Assembly (NCBI GenBank): GCA_024648695.1
Contig: JACAVV010000007.1
Coordinates: 166,294-230,293 of the forward strand
Source of the DNA: Nitrospina sp.
GTDB lineage: Bacteria > Nitrospinota > Nitrospinia > Nitrospinales > JACRGP01
Direction of reading: 5' to 3'
Length of the DNA: 64,000 nucleotides
Shown: positions 35,797 to 44,404 of the stretch, piece after piece
How the letters are laid out: the number at the start of each line of letters is the position of its first letter
Position numbering within the stretch: the first letter of the stretch is position 1
Position numbers and translations under genes: made by a program
The notes under the pieces: generated by a model
Told to the model about the DNA's origin: nothing
Database searches by the model: none
What the model saw: only the letters and a program-made list of their open reading frames with translations

Positions 35797-35943
35797 ATTT
35801 TGGATAAGGACTATCACATTGAGGAATTCCAATGGAATGGTGTTACCATAAACTCCAAGGCTCTGCAGGATGTAGTGTATTTGGATGCTGAATTAATAAT
35901 GGCCAGTTAACCGATTTAAAACTATAGCAAAATGCTATGTAGA

Positions 35944-36300
35944 CAGGATTGGGCAGACATCCCACTTTTATCCATCAAAAAATTACTTAAGCTTGACGGG
36001 TATTTTGGAAATGTAAGACCTATTTTTTTAGTAAGTAAAATGCTTTGCCGCGCATCATGAAGCGGCCTGCGGCGGCACCGGCGCGGTCGCCGATTCCGAA
36101 ATACAGGTCGGCTCTGCCGTGGCCTTTGATGGCGCTTCCTGTGTCCTGATCGACGACGAAGCGGGAAAAGGGTTTCCAGCCTGCGATTTTGTTATCATCG
36201 TCCAATACCGGTTTTTTGCCGGAGATGAAGGCCAATCCGCCTGCGGGAAACCACCGTTTGTCCGAAGCTATGGACCGGTGGGCTACCAGTTCGCCGCGTC
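35944..36300. repeat. Right direct repeat flanking the island
   Basis: Bases matching 30071-30427 in the same orientation. It covers the 3' end of mltA and about 75 bases downstream of its stop. Within the coding half the two copies differ at only a few positions; the non-coding half is more diverged. It is the right partner of the displaced left copy. Confidence 0.9.
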
Positions 36301-37381
36301 CGGATCCTCTGGGTCTCTGGTTGGCCAGTTTGAAGAAGATGTAGCGCTTGTTTTTATACAGGTACTTGGGGATGTCTTCAGGGTGGTCGCGGAAATATTG
36401 TTTGATGCCCTGCATCGAACCCTGGTGCGGATGCAATACTCCGTCGCGGATCATGCGTTTGCCGACGCTGTAGTAGGGATACCCGTTCGATCCCATGTAC
36501 AGGATGCTCTCAGTGGTTCCGTTTTGATAGCTTAAAATGCCTGACCCCTGAATGTGCAAAAAGTAGCGGTCAAGTTCGTCCTTAAGCCAGGCGATTTCCA
36601 GGTTTCTATGAGCGAGTGCCAACTGACCGTCGATTTCTTCCCGTGTCAGGTTGCGCGCTTTGTAAAATGAATGGTAGCGCCGGTTTTTGTTCAGTCCATA
36701 GGGGTTGTGATCGACGAGGGTGACTTTCAAAAGGTTCTCGGGTTGATAGTACACCGGATAGCGGTAGTTCCTCGTTTTGTGTCGGCTGGCTTTAATCACG
36801 GGAGCGTAATACCCGGTGAACAGTGCTTGATTTTTGCGTCCTGATCCTGCCTGATAAAAAATAAACTCTTCCCTCAGCCTTCTATCAAATTCTTCCTGAG
36901 TCAAATCCTGTTTGATCAAATCGCGAAATGCAGTCAGGGTGTGGACCAGCCGACCGTAGGTGATCCTGAAAGTGCCCAGTTTGACCGGTAGATCGCGGTC
37001 CCGGTTCTTCATGACTTTCAGTTGATTGTTTATGGCCTTGATGATGGAGTTTTTATCCAGGTCGTCGACAAACAGGGACGGCAAGTCGCGCGGATTCTGC
37101 AGTTTCGATTTCAGGTTGCCATAATGCCTGGAAGGAATGGGGTTCTGATCTTTTGGAATGATGAGGTCCGGGTGAAACCAGTCGTATTTCAAATTCAGGT
37201 TTTCGAGGAATTTTGAAAAGTGGTCGCGTGACTTAAGGTTTTCGCTGGCGGTCTTAATGGTCGCGCTGAAGGCAGAGGTGGCAAGTCCTAAGAGGAATAA
37301 ACAAGTGATGAAGAAAATCGACAAACTGATAAGGTGTTTATTGTAAATTTTATCAAATGGGGAGAAGAGTTTTTGAATCAT
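36020..37381 (-). CDS. mltA: Membrane-bound lytic murein transglycosylase A
   Basis: A 453-residue exported enzyme. An N-terminal hydrophobic segment (about 17-39) is a signal or anchor; no lipobox Cys is present, unlike E. coli MltA. The MltA domain occupies the middle (FTGYYAPVIKASRH, IQGSGILSYQNGT, GSNGYPYYSVG) and the C-terminal 3D domain has the catalytic Asp region VVDQDTGSAIKGHGRADLYFG. It cleaves glycan strands to anhydro-muropeptides. Its 3' end is part of the right repeat of the island. rnhA lies 22 bases upstream on the same strand. Confidence 0.93.
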   Translation of the reverse strand: MIQKLFSPFDKIYNKHLISLSIFFITCLFLLGLATSAFSATIKTASENLKSRDHFSKFLENLNLKYDWFHPDLIIPKDQNPIPSRHYGNLKSKLQNPRDLPSLFVDDLDKNSIIKAINNQLKVMKNRDRDLPVKLGTFRITYGRLVHTLTAFRDLIKQDLTQEEFDRRLREEFIFYQAGSGRKNQALFTGYYAPVIKASRHKTRNYRYPVYYQPENLLKVTLVDHNPYGLNKNRRYHSFYKARNLTREEIDGQLALAHRNLEIAWLKDELDRYFLHIQGSGILSYQNGTTESILYMGSNGYPYYSVGKRMIRDGVLHPHQGSMQGIKQYFRDHPEDIPKYLYKNKRYIFFKLANQRPRGSGRGELVAHRSIASDKRWFPAGGLAFISGKKPVLDDDNKIAGWKPFSRFVVDQDTGSAIKGHGRADLYFGIGDRAGAAAGRFMMRGKAFYLLKK

Positions 37382-37403
37382 AGAGGATGGTGTATTCAGG
37401 AGA

Positions 37404-37838
37404 TTAGAAAAGGGAATCCATAGCCTGATTGGCTAAGGCGTCGCAACGTTCGTTTTCGGGGTGGCCCGAATGGCCGCGGACCCAAGTCCAGGAAATTTTG
37501 TGGATTTTGCTGAGCCTGTCAAGCTCTTGCCACAGGTCTTTATTTTTTACCGGTTGTTTGCTGGCGGTTTGCCATCCCTTGCGAATCCATCCTGGCAACC
37601 ATTCCGTCATTCCCTTGACCAGGTATTGGGAATCGGTGACCAGTTCGACTTCGCAAGGTTCCTTTAAGGTGTTAAGGCCGACTATGGCGGCAGTCAGTTC
37701 CATAATATTATTCGTCGTTTGTTTAGCGCCTCCTTTAAGTTCCTTAACGGTGCCATTGAATTTGAGAATACAGCCATACCCGCCAATGCCAGGATTGCCA
37801 CGGCAACCCCCATCGGTATAAATCTGGACTTTTTTCAT
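37404..37838 (-). CDS. rnhA: Ribonuclease HI
   Basis: From [17 protein letters not shown] the product has 144 residues. The four catalytic acids are visible: Asp in [11 protein letters not shown], Glu in NNIMELTAA, Asp in [11 protein letters not shown] and Asp in [11 protein letters not shown]. It degrades RNA in RNA-DNA hybrids. A start four codons further up (37850) is possible. Precedes mltA on the same strand. Confidence 0.95.
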   Translation of the reverse strand: MKKVQIYTDGGCRGNPGIGGYGCILKFNGTVKELKGGAKQTTNNIMELTAAIVGLNTLKEPCEVELVTDSQYLVKGMTEWLPGWIRKGWQTASKQPVKNKDLWQELDRLSKIHKISWTWVRGHSGHPENERCDALANQAMDSLF

Positions 37839-37850
37839 TCTTATAAACAC

Positions 37851-38398
37851 CGTTTTTTAAAGGAACCCGTCGGCATAACCGATGCTTTGGAATAATATCG
37901 TGAGATCTCAAATAAATCAATAAGTTATGATGAAAAAATGACGTCTGGTCTGAATTTTTTTTCAGGGAATTGCATTTTGCCGAAAATACATACCTGTACC
38001 AGGGTTTGATTTGAAATTAGATAGTTTGATTTTCAATGGTAAGGCTTAAAGGTTATGATAATTACCCTGTCCAGGCTCTTGATTTTGCATTCTGATGTAA
38101 AGAGCGCCAATTTGTATTCCGAGAGTGGGTTGCTTTTATAAAAAGCTGGTTCGTATCGGATGATGAAATGGGAAATTTCGTTTCGATACGCCTGGATTAA
38201 TGATAAGGTAGGGCAAAATTTAAAGTCTTTTTGTGGAAAATAGAATCTAACATTGAAAAAGAAAATTATTATTTTCACAAAGGCTTCCCACTGCATTATT
38301 GGGTTAGGGACGAGTTGAAGGTCTTTGCCAAGTGTGGGTAGGATAAACCGTTAACTTGGTAATTTCTTATCTTTTTTTGGATAATGAAAAGGGGATAG
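37851..38398. other. Intergenic stretch, no supported gene
   Basis: About 550 AT-rich bases between divergent rnhA and the ferritin-like gene. A minus-strand frame of 87 codons (38033-38296) has no ribosome site. No clear promoter or repeat was recognised. Confidence 0.3.
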
Positions 38399-38944
38399 AT
38401 GACTCAATCTAACGATAAAATTGATTTAGACTCAATAAATTTTCAGTGCATTGATGCGATCAAGGTAAGTTTATGGATTGAAAAGGAAGGGCTGGGGTTT
38501 TACGAAAAGGCCGCCAAGCACATTAAGAATCCGAAGGTCAAGAGCACATTCTTACGGTTGGCTGAGGAAGAAAAGCAACATATACAGACCCTTCAGGAAA
38601 AAGCTCGGCACTTACAGCCGGTCCTCTCAAGAAAATCCAGTGGCAAGAATCAGGTGGATGTGTTCATATCCAAAAACCTGAAAGGAAAAGTGTTTCCATC
38701 GTTAAAAGAGACTTCCGGGGACTTCAGTGAAATGAAGGATGACCTGGAGGCCCTGGATTTTGGGATTTCTTCCGAGCAAAGATCCATAGATTTATTGTCC
38801 GGCCTCCTACAAGGGGAAAAGAAAATCGATGTTCGAGCTATTTTCCTGCATTTGGTGGTAGAAGAAAAAAAACACTTGCAGGCTTTGCAGGAGTTGAAAA
38901 ACAGTTTGATGCAATCTGCAAAAGTCCCCGATAACGAAAATTGA
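38399..38944 (+). CDS. Ferritin-like (rubrerythrin-type) diiron protein
   Basis: A 181-residue helical protein with two pairs of ferritin-like metal motifs: Glu in LWIEKEGLGFYEKAA, E-x-x-H in LAEEEKQHIQTL, Glu in FGISSEQRSIDL and E-x-x-H in VVEEKKHLQAL. This fits the four-helix diiron fold of rubrerythrins without the C-terminal rubredoxin domain. Likely role is peroxide or iron handling. AAAGGGG ribosome site. A promoter for the next transcript overlaps its stop codon. Confidence 0.8.
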   Translation: MTQSNDKIDLDSINFQCIDAIKVSLWIEKEGLGFYEKAAKHIKNPKVKSTFLRLAEEEKQHIQTLQEKARHLQPVLSRKSSGKNQVDVFISKNLKGKVFPSLKETSGDFSEMKDDLEALDFGISSEQRSIDLLSGLLQGEKKIDVRAIFLHLVVEEKKHLQALQELKNSLMQSAKVPDNEN

Positions 38945-38970
38945 CAAGTATTTTTTGTTTAATGTATAGT
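38941..38970 (+). promoter_or_regulatory. Sigma70-type promoter overlapping the ferritin-like stop codon
   Basis: TTGACA at 38941-38946 and TATAGT at 38965-38970 with an 18-base spacer. The match to consensus is strong. No protein gene starts within 370 bases downstream, so it probably drives a non-coding transcript. Confidence 0.6.
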
Positions 38971-38976
38971 GATCTA

Positions 38977-39166
38977 CCATATTGATGCGAAAGTCGCTGT
39001 ATTTATAATGTTTATTAGGGGATTGCTGGAAGGTTTGAATTTTCCGGAATTTTAAATTTGCAAGTGGCTGGAGCGGGAAAAAGGTAGATATTACAAAGGA
39101 TTTTGCCCTTTGCAAATAATTCTGAGCGAGTCTAAGGTTTTAAATGTTCCTTAGAATTTTTATTTT
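38977..39166 (+). ncRNA. Candidate small RNA with its own promoter and terminator
   Basis: Between the promoter at 38941 and a terminator-like hairpin (TCTAAGG at 39131, CCTTAGA at 39149, then ATTTTTATTTT) lie about 190 bases with no reading frame. It holds several hairpins: GCGA/TCGC near 38987, CTGGAA/TTCCGG near 39027, CAAAGG/CCTTTG at 39094-39112, and a distal pair ATCTACC (38972) / GGTAGAT (39083) whose 5' arm overlaps the predicted start. No known RNA family was recognised; 6S and SRP motifs are not seen. Prediction only. Confidence 0.4.
39131..39166 (+). terminator. Rho-independent terminator of the candidate small RNA
   Basis: Seven-bp stem TCTAAGG / CCTTAGA with an 11-base loop, followed by ATTTTTATTTT. 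Confidence 0.55.
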
Positions 39167-39262
39167 CTCGTTTTATCTTGCAAGTTTTGCTAATGGTTCC
39201 ATGTTTTGTTCTTTAATGGGGCCTTTTGGCTCGCTATACTATGTAATGTCCATTTTAAATAT

Positions 39263-39292
39263 TTGACAATGATTGTGTTTGTAGATTATATT
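39263..39292 (+). promoter_or_regulatory. Promoter of the 2-oxoacid:ferredoxin oxidoreductase operon
   Basis: TTGACA at 39263-39268 and TATATT at 39287-39292 with an 18-base spacer (TTATAT one base earlier gives 17). About 50 bases separate it from the first start codon. This is one of the best sigma70-type matches in the window and fits a highly expressed central-carbon operon. Confidence 0.65.
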
Positions 39293-39344
39293 TTAACATC
39301 AACCCAAAATTTATAATAACCTGTTAAATTAAGGATTAGAGCGA

Positions 39345-39989
39345 ATGAGTGGATATCAGGTCAAGCCTGGACCGGAGGCTTTTTTACCCCCTTCAGCATC
39401 AAGTATGGGGATTGTATTACCCGATCCGGGGGAAGGTCACATTGAAGGTCGAATTGTCCCCGAGGATGAAGCATATGAACTTGCCGCCCGAAAGTTTTTA
39501 GAAGCTAAAGTACCAACACTTTTTCCCGGTCCACTCGTGCTTTGGCACTGGAATGACAATGCGGCGGAAAAGGCCAAGGCAATCAAGAGGCTGGCTGAGG
39601 CGATTCCGGCACGAATCATTCCTATGGCGGATTATCGTCCCAAGTATCCCAAGATCATTCCGGAAGTAGAAATTAATCCGAATCACCCGAATTTAACGAT
39701 CTGGCATAACAAAATTGATGCCTGCATTTTTATCGGTGTCCATTGCCATCAGGCAAATTTGGCGTTGAAAATTATTCGTGGCGGGACTTCCTGTTATACG
39801 ATGGCGATGTGCGCGCAAGCGGGCCATGAAGATGCGTGTCTCTCTTTCAGGGATGCTTCGGTCGCCAAGATTGATAAGTTAACCGAGACTGTTTTGCGCT
39901 TGAAAAAAGAAGGTGTGAAAAGTCAAGGCGATGAATTCAAGCAATTCAGGAATAATTATACTGTAAGTTATAAGCCTAGTTACGAATAG
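39345..39989 (+). CDS. Accessory subunit of 2-oxoacid:ferredoxin oxidoreductase (CO dehydrogenase beta-like)
   Basis: A 214-residue protein. The middle has ACIFIGVHCHQANLALKIIRG and TSCYTMAMCAQAGHEDACLS, resembling the CODH/acetyl-CoA synthase epsilon-like ("carbon monoxide dehydrogenase beta subunit family") fold, and Cys residues at several positions. In five-subunit oxidoreductases of rTCA-cycle bacteria such a gene precedes alpha, beta, gamma and the ferredoxin-like subunit, as here. Its exact role is not established; it is not a CO dehydrogenase by itself. First gene of the operon. Confidence 0.75.
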   Translation: MSGYQVKPGPEAFLPPSASSMGIVLPDPGEGHIEGRIVPEDEAYELAARKFLEAKVPTLFPGPLVLWHWNDNAAEKAKAIKRLAEAIPARIIPMADYRPKYPKIIPEVEINPNHPNLTIWHNKIDACIFIGVHCHQANLALKIIRGGTSCYTMAMCAQAGHEDACLSFRDASVAKIDKLTETVLRLKKEGVKSQGDEFKQFRNNYTVSYKPSYE

Positions 39990-40115
39990 TTTAAAGTGAA
40001 GCTTCCAGGCTTTTTTCAGCTGATTATATAAACACTTTTTATATTTTTTAATATCTTTTAAATATAGTTTCCGTAGGCTTAACCAATCTACGGTGTGAGA
40101 ATGGGGAGTCATCTC

Positions 40116-41354
40116 ATGAACAAAAAAGTTGATTTTGAAAATAGAAGGATTCTGGGATCCAAACACCTGAAAATTGGGGAAACCAGTAGATACCATAAAG
40201 ACCAGGTTTATACCGATCCCCATGAAATTTTTTTCGAAGCGGAAACCAAACCCTCTTTTGTGACGGGTAGTGAGGTGATCCGGGACGCTCTTAAGAGAGC
40301 CAGCCTGGATTGTTTCGTGGCTTATCCGATCACCCCGCAATCTGAAGCGGCCGCATTGGTGGGCGAATTGTTTGCTGAGGGTTATTTGGGTGAATATTTC
40401 CGCGGCGAAAGTGAATTTGCCGTAATGGGTCAATGTGCCGGTGCTTCTTTTGGTGGGGCTCGAACCTCGACCACGACAGCAGGCCCTGGTACCATGCGTG
40501 CTATGGAAAACTTCCCGATGTGGGCAGGTTCCCGATTGCCGATTCAAATCACGGTAACGTGCCGAGGTATCAATTCACCTTTGAGTATTCAGCCGGATAC
40601 TTTGGAAATCTATTATCTTCTCGAAACGGGAATGATGGTCTGGCATGCAGAGTCTGCACAGGATCTTTTTGACTTTATCCTTAAGGGAATCATTGTTGCT
40701 GAACAACCGGATGTTCATGTTCCGATCGCGGTTTGTTGTGATGGCTTTTTTGTGACGCATACCAAAGATACGGTTAACTTGCCTCCAGAACATATGGTGT
40801 TGCCACCATATGATCCATATCGTTCGCCAGTTCCATGTATGGATATGGAATGTCCTCCGGTTCGAATGATGAGAGATCCTTTCATCATGAAATCAAATTA
40901 CATTCACTACGCAACCCACGCGTCCTGGCAACAAGAGGTGCATGCGGCTGTAGATCGGTCTCGCAAGCATGCCAACGCAATTCTGGATGGATTGATCGAA
41001 ACTGAAAATCTGGATTGTGAAATTTTGCTCGTGTCTTCGGGCACAGCAGTTTCTCAGGGTCGTGAGGCTATTCGCTTGCTCGGTAAAGAAGGCATTGATG
41101 TCGGGTTGGTTAAAATCAAAACTCTGCGTCCGTTCCCGAAAGAAGAGGTTCTTGAAGCGACCAAGAATGCCAAGCATATTATTGTTCCTGAATTTAACGT
41201 AACCGGCTGGATGGCGCGCGAAATTAAATCCATTATTCCAAATAATGAGCGCGTTATGGAAGGGCCGCACGTTTGTGGTGGTATGACTATGCCGAGCGAA
41301 GTGATTGTTGAGGAGATAAAAAAACATCTTGGATTGGCGAAAAAGTCTGATTAA
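40116..41354 (+). CDS. 2-oxoacid:ferredoxin oxidoreductase alpha subunit
   Basis: The ATG at 40116, eight bases after GGGGAG, gives 412 residues (an earlier GTG at 40095 is less likely). Features: FVTGSEVIRDALKRASLD, CFVAYPITPQSEAA, ESEFAVMGQCAGASFGGART and a C-terminal transketolase-like domain (LLVSSGTAVSQGREAIRLL, VGLVKIKTLRPFP). It binds the substrate side of the thiamine-dependent active site with the beta subunit. Pyruvate and 2-oxoglutarate enzymes of this type cannot be told apart by eye. Confidence 0.9.
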   Translation: MNKKVDFENRRILGSKHLKIGETSRYHKDQVYTDPHEIFFEAETKPSFVTGSEVIRDALKRASLDCFVAYPITPQSEAAALVGELFAEGYLGEYFRGESEFAVMGQCAGASFGGARTSTTTAGPGTMRAMENFPMWAGSRLPIQITVTCRGINSPLSIQPDTLEIYYLLETGMMVWHAESAQDLFDFILKGIIVAEQPDVHVPIAVCCDGFFVTHTKDTVNLPPEHMVLPPYDPYRSPVPCMDMECPPVRMMRDPFIMKSNYIHYATHASWQQEVHAAVDRSRKHANAILDGLIETENLDCEILLVSSGTAVSQGREAIRLLGKEGIDVGLVKIKTLRPFPKEEVLEATKNAKHIIVPEFNVTGWMAREIKSIIPNNERVMEGPHVCGGMTMPSEVIVEEIKKHLGLAKKSD

Positions 41355-41437
41355 CAAATATACGCCTTTCTAGATTTAGAATCGATTTAATCATTTTAAA
41401 AGCGGGGCCGGTAAGGCTTGCTTAAAGGGGATATATA

Positions 41438-42343
41438 ATGAGTAAAGAAAAAATCAAAATCAGTGAAGCTATGTGGGACTTCATGCCACCTGAATATCAG
41501 GACATGGTGGACCGCGCGACTTACGGCAATAACCAGCGGAGTTGGAAAGATATCGGTAGCTCCAAGGAGTTGATCGAACAGCATTCCTTGTGCGCCGGCT
41601 GTCCCGAGTCCATTGCGTTCCGGTACATTTTAGCCAGTTTGCCCAATCCGGAAGATACCGTAATGGTCGGATCCACCGGTTGTACCAGTCTTGTTTTCCC
41701 GCACGTTGCAATTCAGAACATCCATTCCTTGTTTGGAAACCAGAATGCGATTGCTTCCGGTTTGAAGCGTGCTTTGAAGGTACGTTTTCCCGACAAAATT
41801 AAAGACGTGGTGGTTCTTGCCGGTGACGGCGCGACGGTTGATATCGGGTTGGATATGACTATGCAGTCTTGGTTCCGTGGCGAAATGTTCACCACCATTT
41901 GTTTTGATAACGAATTGTATGCGAATACAGGTGGACAAGAAAGCGGATTGATGCAGAAGGGATTCGTTTCAAAAATGGCTCCTGTAGGAAAATTGTTTGA
42001 AAAAGTCCGATTGCCTGAGATCGCTTTTGAATCCGGTTGTCATTACGTTGCTTGTTTGACGGTTAGTAAGCCCAACCGTGTTGAAAAAGTGATCCGAAAC
42101 GCTGTTCTGGTTGCCCGTGAATTTGGACCGACCTATGTTCAGCTTTACACCCCATGCATTTTGGAAATTGGTAAGCAAAGCATGGAAGGTTTGGATGAAA
42201 TGAAAGACGCAGAAGCTATCGGCCAACGATTTGTTGCTAAAGAATACATGACCGACAATGTGAAAGCTTTCTTGAAAGAACAGGATGCAAAAGACAAAGC
42301 CGCCAAGAAAGCGGCCAAAGCTGCTGCAGCCGCCGCAAAGTAA
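41438..42343 (+). CDS. 2-oxoacid:ferredoxin oxidoreductase beta subunit (thiamine diphosphate-binding)
   Basis: A 301-residue protein with SLCAGCPESIAFRYIL, the thiamine diphosphate motif VVLAGDGATVDIGLD followed by FDNELYANTGGQ, and SGCHYVACLTVSKP. Cys residues for a 4Fe-4S cluster are in the N-terminal CAGC and later positions. It ends in an alanine/lysine-rich tail (KAAKKAAKAAAAAAK). With alpha it reductively carboxylates acetyl-CoA or succinyl-CoA in the reductive TCA cycle. GGGGATATATA precedes the ATG. Confidence 0.92.
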   Translation: MSKEKIKISEAMWDFMPPEYQDMVDRATYGNNQRSWKDIGSSKELIEQHSLCAGCPESIAFRYILASLPNPEDTVMVGSTGCTSLVFPHVAIQNIHSLFGNQNAIASGLKRALKVRFPDKIKDVVVLAGDGATVDIGLDMTMQSWFRGEMFTTICFDNELYANTGGQESGLMQKGFVSKMAPVGKLFEKVRLPEIAFESGCHYVACLTVSKPNRVEKVIRNAVLVAREFGPTYVQLYTPCILEIGKQSMEGLDEMKDAEAIGQRFVAKEYMTDNVKAFLKEQDAKDKAAKKAAKAAAAAAK

Positions 42344-42356
42344 AAAAGGAGAATCC

Positions 42357-43043
42357 ATGAAAGATAGATTAAATATCCGAATATCGGGATTGGGTGGACA
42401 AGGTGCGGTAACTGCCGCTCATCTCTTGGCCATGGCCGCGAATCGTGAGGGCTTGTATTCCATTTCCAATCCTTTTTTCGGTGCGGAAAAACGAATGGCT
42501 CCCGCTGAAAGTTATGTTCGTATTGGTCCCGAGCGTATTTATGACCGTGGGGAACTGGTTTATCCTGACGTGATTATGATTTTTCACCCCCAGGTTATTA
42601 CTATGCAAAAAAGTTATACCGCCCCCTTCTACGATGGAGTTAAAAGAGATGGCGTTATTATTATCAACACAACCGTTGATTTGCTGACCGAAGAAGATCA
42701 TCAGCGTCTGGAAGCAAACAACAATACGGTTTACCACTGTGACGCAACTGGTATGGCGCTTGAAATTGGGGGAACCGAGCTTTCCACCAATATGGCCATG
42801 ATTGGTGCCTGTGCCGGCCTTACAAACGTTTTAGGCCTGGAATCAATGGAAGCCGCCTTGCAAGAGCGTTTTGGTAAGAAGTACGTGGCTTCAGGTGGTA
42901 CCGCTTCATTGGATGAAGCAATCAAGAAGAAGTATGCCAAGAAAGAAATGCTGTTAAAAGCTAATATGGAAACAATCGTCGAGTCCTACGGCCGAGCACG
43001 CAAATGGGCCGAAGAAAACAATCTGGTTATGGCCGCAGTTTAG
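42357..43043 (+). CDS. 2-oxoacid:ferredoxin oxidoreductase gamma subunit
   Basis: From the ATG at 42357 behind AAAAAGGAGAA, 228 residues. The N-terminal RISGLGGQGAVTAAHLLAMA is the gamma-domain signature; SNPFFGAEKRMAPAESYVRI and YPDVIMIFHPQ follow. This domain joins the catalytic subunits and binds coenzyme A. The gene starts 13 bases after the beta stop, so the two are translationally close. Confidence 0.92.
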   Translation: MKDRLNIRISGLGGQGAVTAAHLLAMAANREGLYSISNPFFGAEKRMAPAESYVRIGPERIYDRGELVYPDVIMIFHPQVITMQKSYTAPFYDGVKRDGVIIINTTVDLLTEEDHQRLEANNNTVYHCDATGMALEIGGTELSTNMAMIGACAGLTNVLGLESMEAALQERFGKKYVASGGTASLDEAIKKKYAKKEMLLKANMETIVESYGRARKWAEENNLVMAAV

Positions 43044-43099
43044 TCTCTGTTGATTTCCCGGCGTATGGATATAAATATTTAGAATCAAAGGAGAAACGA

Positions 43100-43381
43100 G
43101 TGTACAACGTCGCATATGTAGATGATGATAAATGTGTTGCAGAAAAAGGTTGCCGCCTGTGCATCATGTATTGTCCGGAATCTGATTGCATTTTGCTCGA
43201 TCCGGAAAAACAAAAAGCTTTTGTGGTTACGGACCGCTGTAAAGGTTGCGACCTTTGCAAAGTTGTGTGCTCCACTCATGAAGCCATAACCATGTACCCT
43301 GTTAATGGAGCTACCGGCGAAATCCTTCTTGGAGAAAAAGCCGGACAGGCCGCCGAATTGGGACAAGCTTACGCCGGTTAG
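43100..43381 (+). CDS. 2-oxoacid:ferredoxin oxidoreductase delta subunit, two 4Fe-4S clusters
   Basis: The GTG at 43100 follows AAAGGAGA and gives 93 residues (MYNVAYVDDDKCVAEKGC at the start). Cys patterns are C....GCRLCIMYCPESDC and CKGCDLCKVVCSTHEA, close to two 4Fe-4S sites with an altered first motif. It passes electrons between ferredoxin and the catalytic subunits. Last gene of the operon; a terminator follows after about 20 bases. Confidence 0.88.
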   Translation: MYNVAYVDDDKCVAEKGCRLCIMYCPESDCILLDPEKQKAFVVTDRCKGCDLCKVVCSTHEAITMYPVNGATGEILLGEKAGQAAELGQAYAG

Positions 43382-43400
43382 TTTAAAAGTAAAAGAATCC

Positions 43401-43438
43401 AATAACCCATGGTTTCTGACCATGGGTTATTTTTTTGC
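43401..43438 (+). terminator. Rho-independent terminator of the oxidoreductase operon
   Basis: AATAACCCATGG / CCATGGGTTATT is a perfect 12-bp stem with a 6-base loop, followed by a run of Ts. Strong and well placed 20 bases after the last stop codon. Confidence 0.9.
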
Positions 43439-43532
43439 CCTGCGCGGATTAGTAGGGTAGTCAGTTTAAATCCCTTCCGGATATTCCGCATCATAATTTC
43501 ATACCCAACCTTAATAAAAGTGGGGCTAGACC

Positions 43533-44282
43533 ATGGCAGACACAATTACCGAAACCCAATGTAGCTTATGCAAGGAAGACTACACACCCGTCTTTGAACC
43601 CGAGGAAGGCTATAATGTCTATCCGATTCATTGTTCCCTGTGCACTACCTGGATTCCCATGAAAATTGGTAATCCGGTACGTGTTGCTTTGAAGTATGCT
43701 TTGGGACTGGATGGAGAGGCGTTGGCTTTGGCTCTGGAAGAACTACTGGTGGAATGCACCTGTTCCGGAACATTCATGCATGATGCAGGGAAACGATGTC
43801 CGGATTGCCTGGAAAAAATAAAAGAGGAGGTCCGTGATAAATCAGTTCAACAGATTCCAACTATATGGAATGTGGACAAACTCAAAAAACTGGAACCGAA
43901 AATCGTCGCTAAAATGCTGGAAAAGCTGGAAACCAAAGAAGAAACGTTAACCGATTTGATCGACAGGTTTGAAGACGGTGAAATCGATGCCGAAGAATAC
44001 ATGGCTGGATTGGAAGATATTCGAACCCGTGAGTTTAAGCAGATAGCGGTTATTCAGGTTTGGGCTATGATCCAGGGTCCCCAGGATGCTTTCGGGGCCG
44101 CGGAGGATCTTGAATTGGTCGAACGCTATGGATCCAGAATATTGATCAGTATTGCCCAGGCCCTGGAGATAAGCACGGGGCAGAAAGTCTTAACCTTGCT
44201 TACCAGAGAAGTAGAAAACTGGGATGGTCAAATCCAGAAAGAAATCAAAACCTTTATAGCTAGAACGGCGGGAGGATTTTAA
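43533..44282 (+). CDS. Cysteine-rich protein of unknown function, zinc-ribbon-like N-terminus
   Basis: A 249-residue soluble protein with Cys pairs at CSLCKED, CSLCTTW, CTCSGTF and CPDCLEK in the first 95 residues, likely two metal sites. The remainder is helical and acidic (LEKLETKEETLTDLIDRF, then EYMAGLEDIRTREFKQIAV). No family is recognised. It has its own transcript between two terminators, directly after the oxidoreductase operon, which is the only hint of function. Starts at ATG behind a weak site. Confidence 0.65.
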   Translation: MADTITETQCSLCKEDYTPVFEPEEGYNVYPIHCSLCTTWIPMKIGNPVRVALKYALGLDGEALALALEELLVECTCSGTFMHDAGKRCPDCLEKIKEEVRDKSVQQIPTIWNVDKLKKLEPKIVAKMLEKLETKEETLTDLIDRFEDGEIDAEEYMAGLEDIRTREFKQIAVIQVWAMIQGPQDAFGAAEDLELVERYGSRILISIAQALEISTGQKVLTLLTREVENWDGQIQKEIKTFIARTAGGF

Positions 44283-44373
44283 CTCTTTCAAAGACCGGCA
44301 AAAAAAATGAATCCTTTTTTTTGGAAATCGATCTAAATTAAAAAGGACAGGTTCCATTTTCAATTTCCTCCTA

Positions 44374-44404
44374 CAAAGGGCACCTTAGGGTGCCCTTTTT
44401 TTTT
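44374..44404 (+). terminator. Rho-independent terminator after the cysteine-rich protein gene
   Basis: AAGGGCACC / GGTGCCCTT stem of 9 bp with a 4-base loop and a run of nine or more Ts. Confidence 0.85.

Noticed and set aside
38033..38296. Minus-strand frame of 87 codons in the rnhA-ferritin gap
   Set aside because: No ribosome site, low-complexity hydrophobic and aromatic composition, and no similarity to a known family.
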